DNA from: Adiantum capillus-veneris
Lineage: Eukaryota > Streptophyta > Polypodiopsida > Polypodiales > Pteridaceae
Length of the DNA: 64,000 nucleotides
Assembly: GCA_014529385.2 (NCBI GenBank)
Contig: CM043960.1
Span: 125,834,043-125,898,042 of the forward strand
Reading direction: 5' to 3'
Shown here piece after piece: positions 52,605 to 63,300 of this stretch. The notes below the pieces were generated by a model. The model had not been told where the DNA came from and did not search any database. It saw only the letters and a list, made by a program, of their open reading frames with translations. The position numbers and the translations under genes are program-made. Each line of letters starts with the position of its first letter. Position 1 is the first letter of the stretch.

Positions 52605-52800
52605 CCATGCAGGTTGAAAGTTTGAATCTGTGTCTTCTACCTTGTTAAGTTTAACTGCATAGATATGTTGACCCTTTTGTAAACCCTTAAGAAGTCTAGA
52701 TTTGACTAAATGAGCTTTAGGTTTCCATTCTTCCCTTGAACTAGAACTTCATTCCCTAATTTGTCTGTAAAGGTAAAATTACCTTTTGCACAGTGAATAT

Positions 52801-52866
52801 GAGCTTGAACCAGTCCATTCCCAATATCCCATCGAGCTTGAACCAGTCCATTCCCAATATCCCATC
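52801..52866 (-). repeat. 33-bp perfect tandem duplication in E
   Basis: Units 52801-52833 and 52834-52866 are identical. Eleven codons are added to the polyprotein between protease and RT. Confidence 0.95.
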
Positions 52867-53232
52867 ATATATTCCTAGAGGTAAAGTACAAAAGTGAGCA
52901 AAGGTAGATTATCCCCCTAGTTCAAATTCTACATGTCCTGCTGTATGTTGAGTTGGGACTTCCTTTCCATTCGCTAGTTCTACAATTAGCCTTTGAGCAG
53001 GATACTGGTCTAGTTTTAGTTTCCCCATGCTTTTAGGAGAGAGAAATGAGAGTGTGCTTCCATAAGCAATTAAGAATTCAATTTGTTCACCTTGGCGAGA
53101 TACTGGTGCTTGAATGACTGCATGTTGTTGGCGAGCATTAGGGTTGTCAATAGCAGCAAGTAAAGTTGCTCTCTCCTCAGCTTGGTCTCCTACCGTTGTC
53201 TCTTCCATAATAATGGCATGAGTTTGAGCCAT
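52867..53232 (-). pseudogene. E aspartic protease, active site lost
   Basis: HAVIQAPVSRQGEQIEFLIA is followed by YGSTLSFLSPKSMGKLKLD. The family norm FLIDSGSTH is FLIAYGSTL here, so both the catalytic Asp and the Ser are replaced. ELANGKEVPTQHTAGHVEFE matches the rest of the domain. Confidence 0.85.
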
Positions 53233-54438
53233 CTCTCCTCCTCCATGACCTCTTCATGTGTTCCTCCCTCCATGACGAATAGGTTGGCCTCTACCATTTG
53301 GTGCTACAGGAATGGTATTTGCAGTTGTTGCTACATTTCTTTTAGGACAGTGACTCCTGTAATGACCCAACTCATTACACTCAAAGCAACAAACATTTGG
53401 ATGTTGCGATTGAGCTATTGTAGTTGCTGCTAGTACAAGACGAGGTTGATAAGCTTATAAGCAGGTTTGGGGCTCCAATTGTTTAGCCTAGCCCTTTGGT
53501 TTCTAAAGTTTCCTCTTACCTGATTCCTAGTTGTCTCTTTAGCCAGACGTGTTGCCCTTAAGAGAGCATCTTGAAGTGATGTGGGTCTCATTGCTTCAAG
53601 ACCGGGATCCAAGGGATGATTCAATCCTCGACCGTGCTACCTGTTGCTCAATGGAAATTTTTGGGGCATATCTTTGCAAGGTTACAAATTTGGAGCAGTA
53701 CTCTGCCACCGATAAGGATAGTTGTTTTAGAGCAAAGAACTCATTCATTTTGGCGTCTCGATGAGCGGATGGAAGATATCTTGTTGTAACCGCTTCTTTA
53801 ATATCCTCCCAAGACTAAGAAGATCTTGAAACACCCAAGTCCTTGCAATGTTGTTTCCGCCATATTTTTGCATCGCAAGTAAGACGAAACATTGCAAACA
53901 TAGTTCAGTTTACAAGTTGGGTCCCCGCAGCTTCGAAATAGTCTTCCATTGCCTCAATACAGGCTTTAGCATCGCGCTCGAGATGGGTTCCCTCGCCTTT
54001 GAATGTGGGTGGTTGGGCTTGTTTCAAGAGAATTTTTTTCTCCTATACGGCCGTGTATAAAGCATTTGACGGTACCTACGCAATAGTACTCTTGTTGATG
54101 GTTCGATTAAAACTTAACGCAATACCAAATGCTTTAAACTTTCACAACTCAAGACAAAATTTGGAAAGCAACTATCTTTATTAAATTCACGATGCCATAA
54201 ATCAAGATATGTACAAAGTTGAGATCTCATTAGGAAGGTAGATGGGCATCTATTACAATGTATACAAAGTTAGCTATGCTAAAAAGCTATATGATTCTTA
54301 GAGCTGGATTTCTAGGGACATAGTGGTACAATCGATAGTTATTTGTGGATAAGTTGTTACAATCCACTATTTTGTATGTCTCCAATTCATTTTTTCCAAG
54401 TTTACAAACAAAAACAATTTTTCCAGTTTCTTAACCTA
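53233..54438 (-). pseudogene. E gag
   Basis: On the minus strand SWEDIKEAVTTRYLPSAHRD and MNEFFALKQLSLSVAEYCSK form the capsid core (about 53640-53825). MRPTSLQDALLRATRLAKET follows after a frame change near 53625. The knuckle CFECNELGHYRSHC (about 53350-53395) is intact. Confidence 0.8.
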
Positions 54439-54451
54439 GGCTCTAATACCA
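54439..54451 (-). promoter_or_regulatory. Primer-binding site of element E
   Basis: On the minus strand TGGTATTAGAGCC follows the LTR end AATGGACA directly. It is one base from the initiator-Met complement. Confidence 0.88.
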
Positions 54452-57108
54452 TGTCCATTTGGCAAAAGGAGGGTACCTGACAGGTTACTAGGCCCTAATC
54501 GATTAAGAAAAGCATACTAGATAGACAAGATTTCTAATGGACAGACTCTCGTCACCAAGTAATATGAGTCTGAGCCATTGAAAAGGGGTCCTAGCCCTGT
54601 CTCGCAGCGAAAGCATGAACTAACACAATAATTTGACGTTCCTAATTCTCACCTTCCAAAAAGATAAGCCCCAAATGCCTTTTTCCCCATAATTTTCAGG
54701 GCACGTACAATTGGGACTTCTCAACTCTTGGCACAATGAGTCTCTAGTTTCGCTTCTTCTATCAATGAGGAGTTTCTTGACTAATCGAGACCACCCATCC
54801 TTGACTAGAAACCTGAGCCAGTCCCCAATTTCCACCCCCACACTCACACTTTTTTTTTCTTGTTTTCTAATTACTACAACATGATTGTTCATACACAAAG
54901 TTTCTTTTTATGATTTCCATCACAAGTTCATTAAGACGGCCCTTCAACCAATATCAAATTGGCACCAAGACAATCTTTCCTAGAAGAAAAACAACATACG
55001 ACTCTTCTTCATTTAAATATCCAAAACCCAAGAGTTCACTCCTCTTGGCGAGAGTTTATTGCTCCCAGTGTCTTTAGTTGCCCATACAATTAAATTGTCC
55101 TGCAACCTGGGTACAAACCCGCAATGACTAACTTGCAACCTGGGCACCAGTCCGCAAGTATTATCTTGCATTTTGGACACCAACCCACAAGATGTGTGTA
55201 ACCATATGCACTACTTTAGCGTTCACTCCGCTAAGCTCTCCTCCCTTGATATACAAAGGGAGTTTTGACTATATCAGTATAGGATTTTTGAATGAAGAAG
55301 ATTTGAGAATTCTTCTACTAGACAAACATTTCTTTCCTATGAGCAAACAAACCACTTTCCAATTGAACAATATTTCCCTATTAATACAACTTAAGAAAAT
55401 TAACAAGTTCAATTGATGCGATTTCGAATTGGAAATGACCCCATGTTTAGGTAGTTTTCCCCTTCCTATTTACTCATGATACAAGGAAACAAAAGAAATT
55501 TTGTACTTGTCATGATCAATAACGTCACTTCGTGGGATAAGAGGCACATCCTCATTCATCAAGGCTTTTCCTTTGCCTTAACCATCACTAATTCCGGCTT
55601 CGTGATCGTGTGATTCACCATAGCGAGTTCTCTTACGTGCCATTCCCACTACTAGATACTTAACTTAACTTGAGAAGTTGTAAAATAAAGTATAAGAAAG
55701 TAGGTAAATGATTATAAGTATTTTAATTCCAAAACATATATGGTTACTCTACACATCAACTCAAAACATATGCTTGCTTGATCCTGGCATAATCTTATGA
55801 TACCATGCGTTATAACCCATACACTAATCACATGATTAATCACTTATATATACTTGCAAGAACAATCCATCATTTTAGTTGGACCATTTCTTGAATATGA
55901 CTAGCTAATACATGGAAACATCTAGGTTACAATGGAAAGAGTTGTGCATGCAATCAACACAATTGATTATGTAATTGAGCAGTGAGACCTTCATTACTTT
56001 ATAATGTAGATAATTTACCATAAAGTAGGTATATTGATGGTTGATATCCAATTGAGGATATGTAAATAAGAGTATAGCATTTGATAATAGAGTAGTAATT
56101 GGAAGGATTTCAATTGAATAATAAAATGGTAGTTATTGGAAAGGATTCCAATTGAATAATCATATGGCAGCAATTGGAAAGGATTGTAATCGAGAGAAGA
56201 GGTTGATAATAACTTGATTAATTAAGAGATTTACATTACCCAAATGTGCTTTGGAGTTATTGATCTCTCAAGCCTTGTTGAAGCTTCACCAACAAGTAGC
56301 CACATCAGTAAAGTCCCTATCTCCAATGTGTGTTCAAGTGTGTCTGAAATTGAGTGTGAATGCCCTTTATATAGAGTTTGGAGATTCCTTGTTGCCCAAA
56401 TCAGTCCCATACCTCCCTAGCTCGCCCCCTCTTGCTAAAATAATGAGTAGACGTGTCACAAGCTCCTACATAGCCATTAGAGATGTCCCTCTTTACCCTT
56501 TTGGGTGATACACCTCCTGTAGTGCCCCCATGCTCATATCAATTATTCTATAAGAGATGGGTCCATGGATATGGGTCATTTATGGACATACATGGACATA
56601 CATAAACATGCACACCATACATACACATGCACACACATGCCCATGCACATGCATACATATGCATACCTTAGACTTAGGAATTAATTTATTAACACTAGGA
56701 TGAAAATTAAGTGTCTAGAGTGAGCTTGGCTTATCAGAATTTAATTCTGAAAGTTGCTATTAAAAGACAATCTTGAGGATGACAATCTAAGGTGTCGGAT
56801 GTACACACCTGCTATATTTAGCAGTTTTTGAAGCAGGTAGCTATTTTTAGGGAAATTCAGGACGGGTTAGATTTGGACAAGAGGGTCGCGTCGAGGTGGT
56901 TGTAAGCACCTCAAAACTTTCTATTTTTTGACGAAAATGAAAAAAGTAAAAACTTTATTTTGAAAATATTACAACAATATATTTATCATTAGCTCATCAG
57001 AGGTGGAAAAAATATAAAAAATAGTAACTTTTTGTATATGGCTAGAATGGCCAGATATGTATTCCTTTACATGGGAATCCCCTCTCCAAGGGTGGTAGAG
57101 ACCTTACA
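54452..57108 (-). repeat. 5' LTR of element E (2657 bp)
   Basis: On the minus strand it starts TGTAAGGTCTCTACC and ends AATGGACA. A TATA-like CTCTATATAAAGGG lies at about 56361-56376 on the minus strand. Near it, three imperfect 37-38-bp repeats of ATTGGAAAGGATTCCAATTG type occupy 56093-56195. This whole 310-bp part is absent from the 3' LTR. Confidence 0.92.
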
Positions 57109-57661
57109 AAATAGTTTTTAATAAGAGGGAATCATCTGCTATGGTTGGCCATGCAACTTTATGTAAAAGAGGACCCTCTAATTTTTGGCACTAGATTTAC
57201 TTTTTGAATATATATCAAATACCCAAAATGTAGAGTGTGCCATGCACTTGGGAGCTAGATTTAGGCCAGTGAGTGTGTGATTCTTCTATCTCCTTCTCTA
57301 ACCTATTCTTTGTGTGTAATATGGTCACGATCTCCTTCTCTTATAACTCTTAGACCTTCTTAAACTTCTATGTCAATATCTATGTGTATATGTGTGTTTG
57401 TGTGTATATGTAGCACAAACATGTCACAATCTTGGATATTTAAGTGTTTTTAAAGAGATTTGATGCAAAGTGAAGAGTACGTGCACGTGAATAGGCGCCT
57501 GCATGTGCGGTGCGATGTGCTTGTGGGAAAGAGAGATGGAGAGAGTACATAGTGTGTGGGTGGAGCAAGACTCTAGTATGAGCTGCCCCTTATTCTTTGT
57601 ATATGTATGCAAGAATAAGGTATCAATGGGCACGCCCCCATAGCTTGGGAAAACGGGCAAG
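57109..57661. other. Non-coding DNA
   Basis: No coding motif seen. Short TGTGTATATG words occur at about 57380-57415. Confidence 0.45.
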
Positions 57662-57797
57662 GCACAGATGTATGTACCCCAACAAGTAACGGCAAGAACA
57701 AGACCGCCGTCTCTCACTACATGTCTACTGCACAGATGCATGTACCCCAACAAGTAACGGCAAGAACAAGACCGCCGTCTCTCACTACATGTCTACT
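57662..57797. repeat. 68-bp near-perfect tandem duplication
   Basis: Units 57662-57729 and 57730-57797 differ at one position (GATGTATG against GATGCATG). Confidence 0.95.
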
Positions 57798-58705
57798 GCC
57801 ATAAGTTTATATCAAAATGGCAACGAAGTGGGAGATAACTCGACCACTACACAATCATGAAAGGCATGACCAATCGCACCAAAACCGATGCTTGTATATG
57901 CATGAAACAACTCCAGAAACTGCTATCTGCAAGCATAAACTGGGACAAACTGCTCAACCAAGCGTAAAGCGCATAACCATATACGTAAGTAGAGATCAAA
58001 CTAGCTCGAAACGCATCCCACAAGAGAAATTGCCTATAAAAATCTACAAAAACCTGTGAAATGTGTGACTGTCTATCTGTAGCCACACAAGCATACGCAA
58101 TTGTTACTCCTACAAGAGTGGGTACAAGAACACAAACTGTGTCCAAGCTGACAAAACCTGTCAAAGTGAGAGTGAACACTCGATCACTATCAAAGTGGGA
58201 ATATATCAGCATAACACTGCAAACTTTTATGATGAGAAGAGGGGAAAAAACGAACAGAGTTTCCTTTGAAAAATGAGCCAAAACTCAATACAAACTGAAA
58301 GCCAGAAAACTGCAGATAACTGTCAAAGTGGGAGTAAACTTGACTACTAAACTATCAGAGAGCAAACCGAGGATATGCATAAACCATGGCAAGAATTTGG
58401 GAAAAATTTGGCACAATTTCCCCTAAAAACTAACCAAAAACTCAAAAAATCTCACCAAATCGCATAAAGACAAACACTCAGTGTCTTAGTAAACAGATCC
58501 ACGAAATGGTCTATATGCGCTGCCAAAAGCCTGGTAAAACAACTCACTCCTGGCCGAGTGTCTCTATGGATGTATACCTGTCCAAAATGCTACAAACATG
58601 TGAACCTGGTACCTGCGAGCTACACCTAGCTCAAGCGTTATCCAGAAAATGCATGCATAGCATTAAATTGCACGAAACACACACACATCCATTTGTGATA
58701 GCTAG
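57798..58705. other. Non-coding DNA
   Basis: A minus frame at 57847-58281 (144 codons) is hydrophobic but has no domain I recognise, no clear start context and lies next to element D. I treat it as chance or decayed sequence. Confidence 0.4.
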
Positions 58706-60570
58706 TCATGTCATAAAATCTAATATATAACAAACCCAAATGATTTTCTCATATTAAATTGATCATTTAATGTGGGAGAATGAACGGGAACAAGGGTTAG
58801 AATATAGACATGTGCTTAAAGATCTATCTCAACATAGGGCCAATGGTAAAGCGGTCCAAATGAGAAATGGTCTGTCAAAGAGCAAGGCTAGCCAATGGAG
58901 CTTAAAGACATTAGGGTTAGCTTCATTGAAGACCTCCAAAGGCTAGTGTTAAAAGTCCTTTGACCTTAAGTAAGCTAGGGCTGAGCTTAAGGTGGGAACC
59001 TTGCCCAAGCTTGAGGTGCTTGTCGTGCTTGCTCACTAAGATGCTTGAGGTGCTTGTCGTGCTTGCCGACTAGGGAGCTTGAGGTGCTTGTGGGAACACT
59101 ACCCAAGATTGAGATTCTCTATCGTGCTTGTTGACTAAGGTGCTTGTGTTCCAAAGTCAACAAAATCCCTACAAAGGAGGGGGCGAGCCCTAAAGCTAGG
59201 GGGATGAGAGAGAACACACACACACACACACACACACACAAGGTAAGCCTAAGCCTCAAGAGACAGCAAAGACACATGTCAAGCCCGTACCCATTTTGCC
59301 CTGAAGGTGTGTCTGAATCCTATTGGATAGGCTTAAAAGAGCATTTAGATTAGTTAAATAATTATCTAAGCAATTATCAAGCCTCTCTCCCTCAAAGGGG
59401 AAAGAAGTACACTAGTCCAAAACCTACGCTTGTTGCTTGATATGCATCTTGCATGTGATTGGCTAGGCCTGGAGGGTTGGAATGAGCCTCAAGCATGAGC
59501 CACAAGGGGGCGGTCAACCAAAGCAAGCAAGGGGTGTACTTGGGGGGTATACTCCCTCACGTTCTCTCTCATTTGCTCTCATTCTTCACTTGGTGAAGTG
59601 CAAAGTGCAAGAACTCCATCTCCTTCTCCAAGCTTGTTGAGAAGTTGAGAGCCTACACCGACACTCTTGGCTATGGAATGCAAATCCAACCAATAGCCAT
59701 GCTTCAATGCTTAAGCTTGTCATTTTTCCATCTTCATTACTATGCTATTATGTATGCTAGCAAGAAGAGCGATGATAAGTGAGGAACTATTTCTTTCTCC
59801 TAAGAATGTTTCTTCTTCATCTTCCCTACCCTCATTCCCCACTAGCTCTCTCCACCTTTGAAGGTGTTTGAGGCCTTGGGACTAAGACTTGGGATAGTTA
59901 ATGCTTTTTGCAAAGTCTATGTTATGCTCATGATGCATGATGCTTTCCATCTTCATTGCATAACCTAGGTCACAAGGAACACAAATATTGTATTGTACCA
60001 AGTCTCTCTTGATGGGAGAATCTATAATACAAAAGCCTATTGGAGGGGGGACCGGCTCCACATAAATCCGGTCCTTTGTCAAGTTCTCTAAACTCTCTCT
60101 CTTGCAAAAGTATTTTTCATGCCAAGTTAATTAAGTACTATGATTATGTCTCTACCGTCAATAAAGTTCACCCTCTGTGTTCTCAAAGTAGTCTCACAAA
60201 AATGCTCTCTTTAATTCTCCTAATCCCGCTATTCTCAAAGTTCATGGGCCATTTCCATTACACTGGAATGAGAGCATTTGGTTTCTCTTTTCTTGCTTAA
60301 GAAGAGAGGTCCTTAAGTATCCTATTAATGGTTGATTTTATTAATTATATTAGGGTAAGTGGGACTGGGATCTATTATCGGTTTTGTTGAGCCCACTATG
60401 AGGCATATGGTGCACACCTTGGAAGCTTTGGTCTTAATAATGAGGTCTTTTTAGACTTGCCTACATCTTTACCATTATTGAGCCATAAGAAGTCTGAAAG
60501 GAGCTATCCCATGACAATTCTGCAATATTAGACCCACTCCACTACTCTCATAATTAACCAATTTGATTCA
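58706..60570 (+). repeat. 5' LTR of element D (about 1865 bp)
   Basis: It starts TGTCATAAAATCTAATAT, matching the other two D LTRs, and contains a (CA)n tract at 59214-59241. The right end at ...TTTGATTCA (60570) is inferred because TGGGTGTAGATGC follows, which would serve as a primer site. Internal direct repeats GCTTGAGGTGCTTGTCGTGCTTG occur as shorter words near 59010-59070. Confidence 0.7.
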
Positions 60571-60583
60571 TGGGTGTAGATGC
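60571..60583 (+). promoter_or_regulatory. Possible primer-binding site of element D
   Basis: TGGGTGTAGATGC begins with TGG, as a tRNA CCA-end complement must. It is not the initiator-Met sequence of A, E and copia, and I cannot name the tRNA. Confidence 0.35.
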
Positions 60584-60675
60584 TTAAGTGCTGATTTTCA
60601 AAGGCTAAGAGAAGTAGCATTTAAGGTTTTGAATTGCCAAAGAATACACTAAGTAAACACACAAATTTTGTTAAC

Positions 60676-62110
60676 ATGGCTGACAATAACCAAGAGAGTA
60701 GAATGAACATTGATGATAACTTTGATTTTGCACATGAAGGTGCTAATGATGACGCCCCCATGTTTGTCAATTATCTTATTACTAGGTTGCATCAAGTTAT
60801 GGACAACCCTGCTTTGCAAGCCAAATTTACTCAACAAATTTGTGCTTATGGGATTTCCCTTTCTCTCCAAGAGGAGAGAGAGCTTAGGAGGCCTCTTGAT
60901 GAGACCCCCAAAAGAAGACTCTCTCCCATACGAGAGGAGGAATCCAAAGAACAAGAAAGTAATGAATCCCTAAGTTCCTCTGAAGATGTGGCTCGATAAA
61001 GACAGCGGTCTAGAAGGTTGCCAACTCCTCCCAAGAGGAAACGGTCAACCCATAGTCCTTCTCTCGTCACTCCAAAAGGGAAGAGAGGAAACAAAGGAAG
61101 AAAAGGGCATGAAAGAGGTCACCCTCTTCTCCTTCTTCTTCACCTTCCTCCTCTTTCGACGAAAGCTATGGCTATTCTACTAGAGAATACAAGAGGAGAG
61201 GACATCGCAAATCTTACCCTGCAAGGCGAAGGTCACAAAAGCTCAAGAAGTTCAAAGAGGGAGGAAATAGCATCTCTTTTCTCACCTATGATGGCACCTT
61301 TGGTGCCACTGACAAAGTATTGGCCTTCATCTAGCAATTTGATGCGGCCTTTGGAGACGAGGACTTCACAAAGTCCTCCAAGCTACACCATGTAGCTATA
61401 CACTTCTAAAAATTGGCTCGTCAATGTTGGGCTAGCCTTCATGGAAACGGCAAAGCCCCAAAGACATGGAAACTCTACGAGTTTCCATCATGAAGCAATT
61501 TCTTGCAAGCAATGCAAAGGACAAAGTGCTTACTGAATCACGAAGTTTGAAGCTTCTCTCCCATGAGTCTATTCGCAAATATGTGGACAAGGTTTGAGAT
61601 TTACATCGCAAGGCTACTGCCTTTTAAAAGATAGACTTCGTCGAGAAAAAGTAACAATTCTGTGTGGAATTACCTGAAGAGATGGCCGAGTACGTCAACT
61701 CTCAATGGCCTGGTTCTAGCACCGAAGTAATCCACCACACCATGTTTGCTTCGCGCATCAATTTCCAACAAGGGGCTAGACAGAATGTCAAGCCCATGGA
61801 AAACAAAGACAAGAGTGATGCAAAGGGGAAAACCAATGCGTAAAATTCTTCCCAAGGCAATTCCAACATTAACAACAACAACAACAATCGGTCCAAGGAG
61901 AAGGGAGTCTACAAAGGTAAAACATAAACTCTCTCCTGAAGAGCTTGATCTTTTCGCAAGGACCACAAATGTTTTAAGTGTGGGGAGCAAGGACATGGCT
62001 ATCGTTCTTGCCCCAAGAGAAATGCATGCAATGAGACTCCTAGAGCTTCCACCATCAAAGCTCCAAAAGAGGATGCTCATTGCAAAGGATCACCTCTCTC
62101 CTATGCTTGG
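60676..62110 (+). pseudogene. Element D gag
   Basis: It starts MADNNQESRMNIDDNFDFAH (ATG 60676); the N-terminal frame ends at a TAA at 60997-60999. The core, in other frames, reads KFKEGGNSISFLTYDGTFGA, DKVLAFI and DLHRKATAF. A low-complexity Asn stretch lies near 61865-61890. The knuckle CFKCGEQGHGYRSC is at 61970-62011. The FKEGG region matches gag of A. Confidence 0.8.
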
Positions 62111-62516
62111 GGAAAGGTAAGGGAGAATGATGCCTTCATCTTGTTTGACCCTGGCTCTACCCACAACTTCATATCAATGGAGTTGGCCACCAAGTTGGGC
62201 ATTCAAGCTTTTGAGACGGGAGATACTGTAACGACTGACACATCTTTCAAGGGACAGCAAGCCTCCGTTACTCCCTTGATTGGGAAGTTGAGGCTTCATG
62301 TCCAAAGCTGTATCTACAAAGAAGACTTTTTTATCTCTCCTCTCCAACATGAGGTTGTTATCCCTAGGGGCACCATGGTTTAACCGCATATCTACCAACA
62401 TGAAGTTCCTTGAAAGGAGAATCTACTTCACCTACAGGGGAAAGAACATGTATATAAATGCTAGTGAGTCTAGTCATACTATACCACTTGTAAATCCTCC
62501 TGCTTTTGATAAATAA
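62111..62516 (+). pseudogene. Element D aspartic protease
   Basis: AFILFDPGSTHNFISMELAT is the active site, with D-P-G in place of D-S-G (Asp 62147-62149). GIQAFETGDTVTTDTSFKGQ and KLRLHVQSCIYKEDFFISPL follow. A frame slip near 62365 leads to LGAPWFNRISTNMKFLERRI and FTYRGKNMYINAS. Confidence 0.82.
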
Positions 62517-62669
62517 ATGAAGAGCTCAGTTTTTGCGTACATGAGTTTTGACAAAGGTCCCTAAAAGGTCCTAATGTTTCATCAAATGTAAATAGTAGGA
62601 ATGAAAAAGAGTTAGACTTGTCTAATTTTCTAAAAGGATTCCAAGATGTGTTCATTGATGATATTCCTT

Positions 62670-63300
62670 ATGGACTTACCTCCAAAACAAGGGGATGTTG
62701 ACCATCGAATTGAGCTCCTACCAGGAAGCTCACTGCCTAATAAGCCTCCCTATTGAGTTTCCCAAGCTCAACAAGAGAAAATCATGAGGCAAGTACAAGA
62801 ATTTGCAGACAAAGTGATGGTGAGGCCTACACACTCTCCCTTTTGTTCTCCGGTCCTTTTAATGCAAAAGAAAGATGGTACATATTGTCTCTGTGTGCAC
62901 TAACGAGCACTAAATCATATCACTATCAAAAACAGATTTCCCGTACCACGGGTAGAAGATCTGTTTGATAAGCTACAAGGCTCTAACTACTTCAGTAGGA
63001 TTGACCTTAAAAGTGGCTATCATCAAATAAGGTAGTGGATGAAGATATCTTAAAGACCGTGTTTCGTACAATGTTTGGTCTTTATGAATATCTAGTCATG
63101 CCTTTTAGCTTGACTAATGCACCAGCCACATTCAATTGTCTAATGGAGAAAATCTTTAGACCCTACCGCAAATTCATTGGGGTGTTCTTTGATGATATCA
63201 TCATCTTCTCCAAGTCATTGGAGGAACAGAAGCAACATCTCCATGTGATTTTTTAAGCACTAAGGGAGAACAAGCTTTTTCTCAATCAAAAGAAAAACGA
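62670..63300 (+). pseudogene. Element D reverse transcriptase
   Basis: Pieces in several frames: [70 protein letters not shown]. Then comes the frame 63035-63256 with MFGLYEYLVMPFSLTNAPAT and FIGVFFDDIIIFSKSLEEQ. The catalytic box is FFDD as in element A. Stops interrupt before it (after PPY and VH). Confidence 0.86.

Larger units (their letters stand above)
47443..57108 (-). mobile_element. Chromovirus E, complete-ended Ty3/gypsy element, minus strand
   Basis: The 9.7-kb element has two long LTRs, a Met-type primer site, gag, protease, RT, RNase H, integrase, chromodomain and a purine tract, all on the minus strand. The LTRs are 2350 and 2657 bp. Target duplication is not seen (TACCA on the left, AAATA on the right). 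LTR divergence and many lesions show it is older than element A. Confidence 0.92.

Noticed and set aside
57847..58281. 144-codon minus-strand frame
   Set aside because: It is hydrophobic but has no recognisable domain or promoter context, and the region is otherwise decayed.
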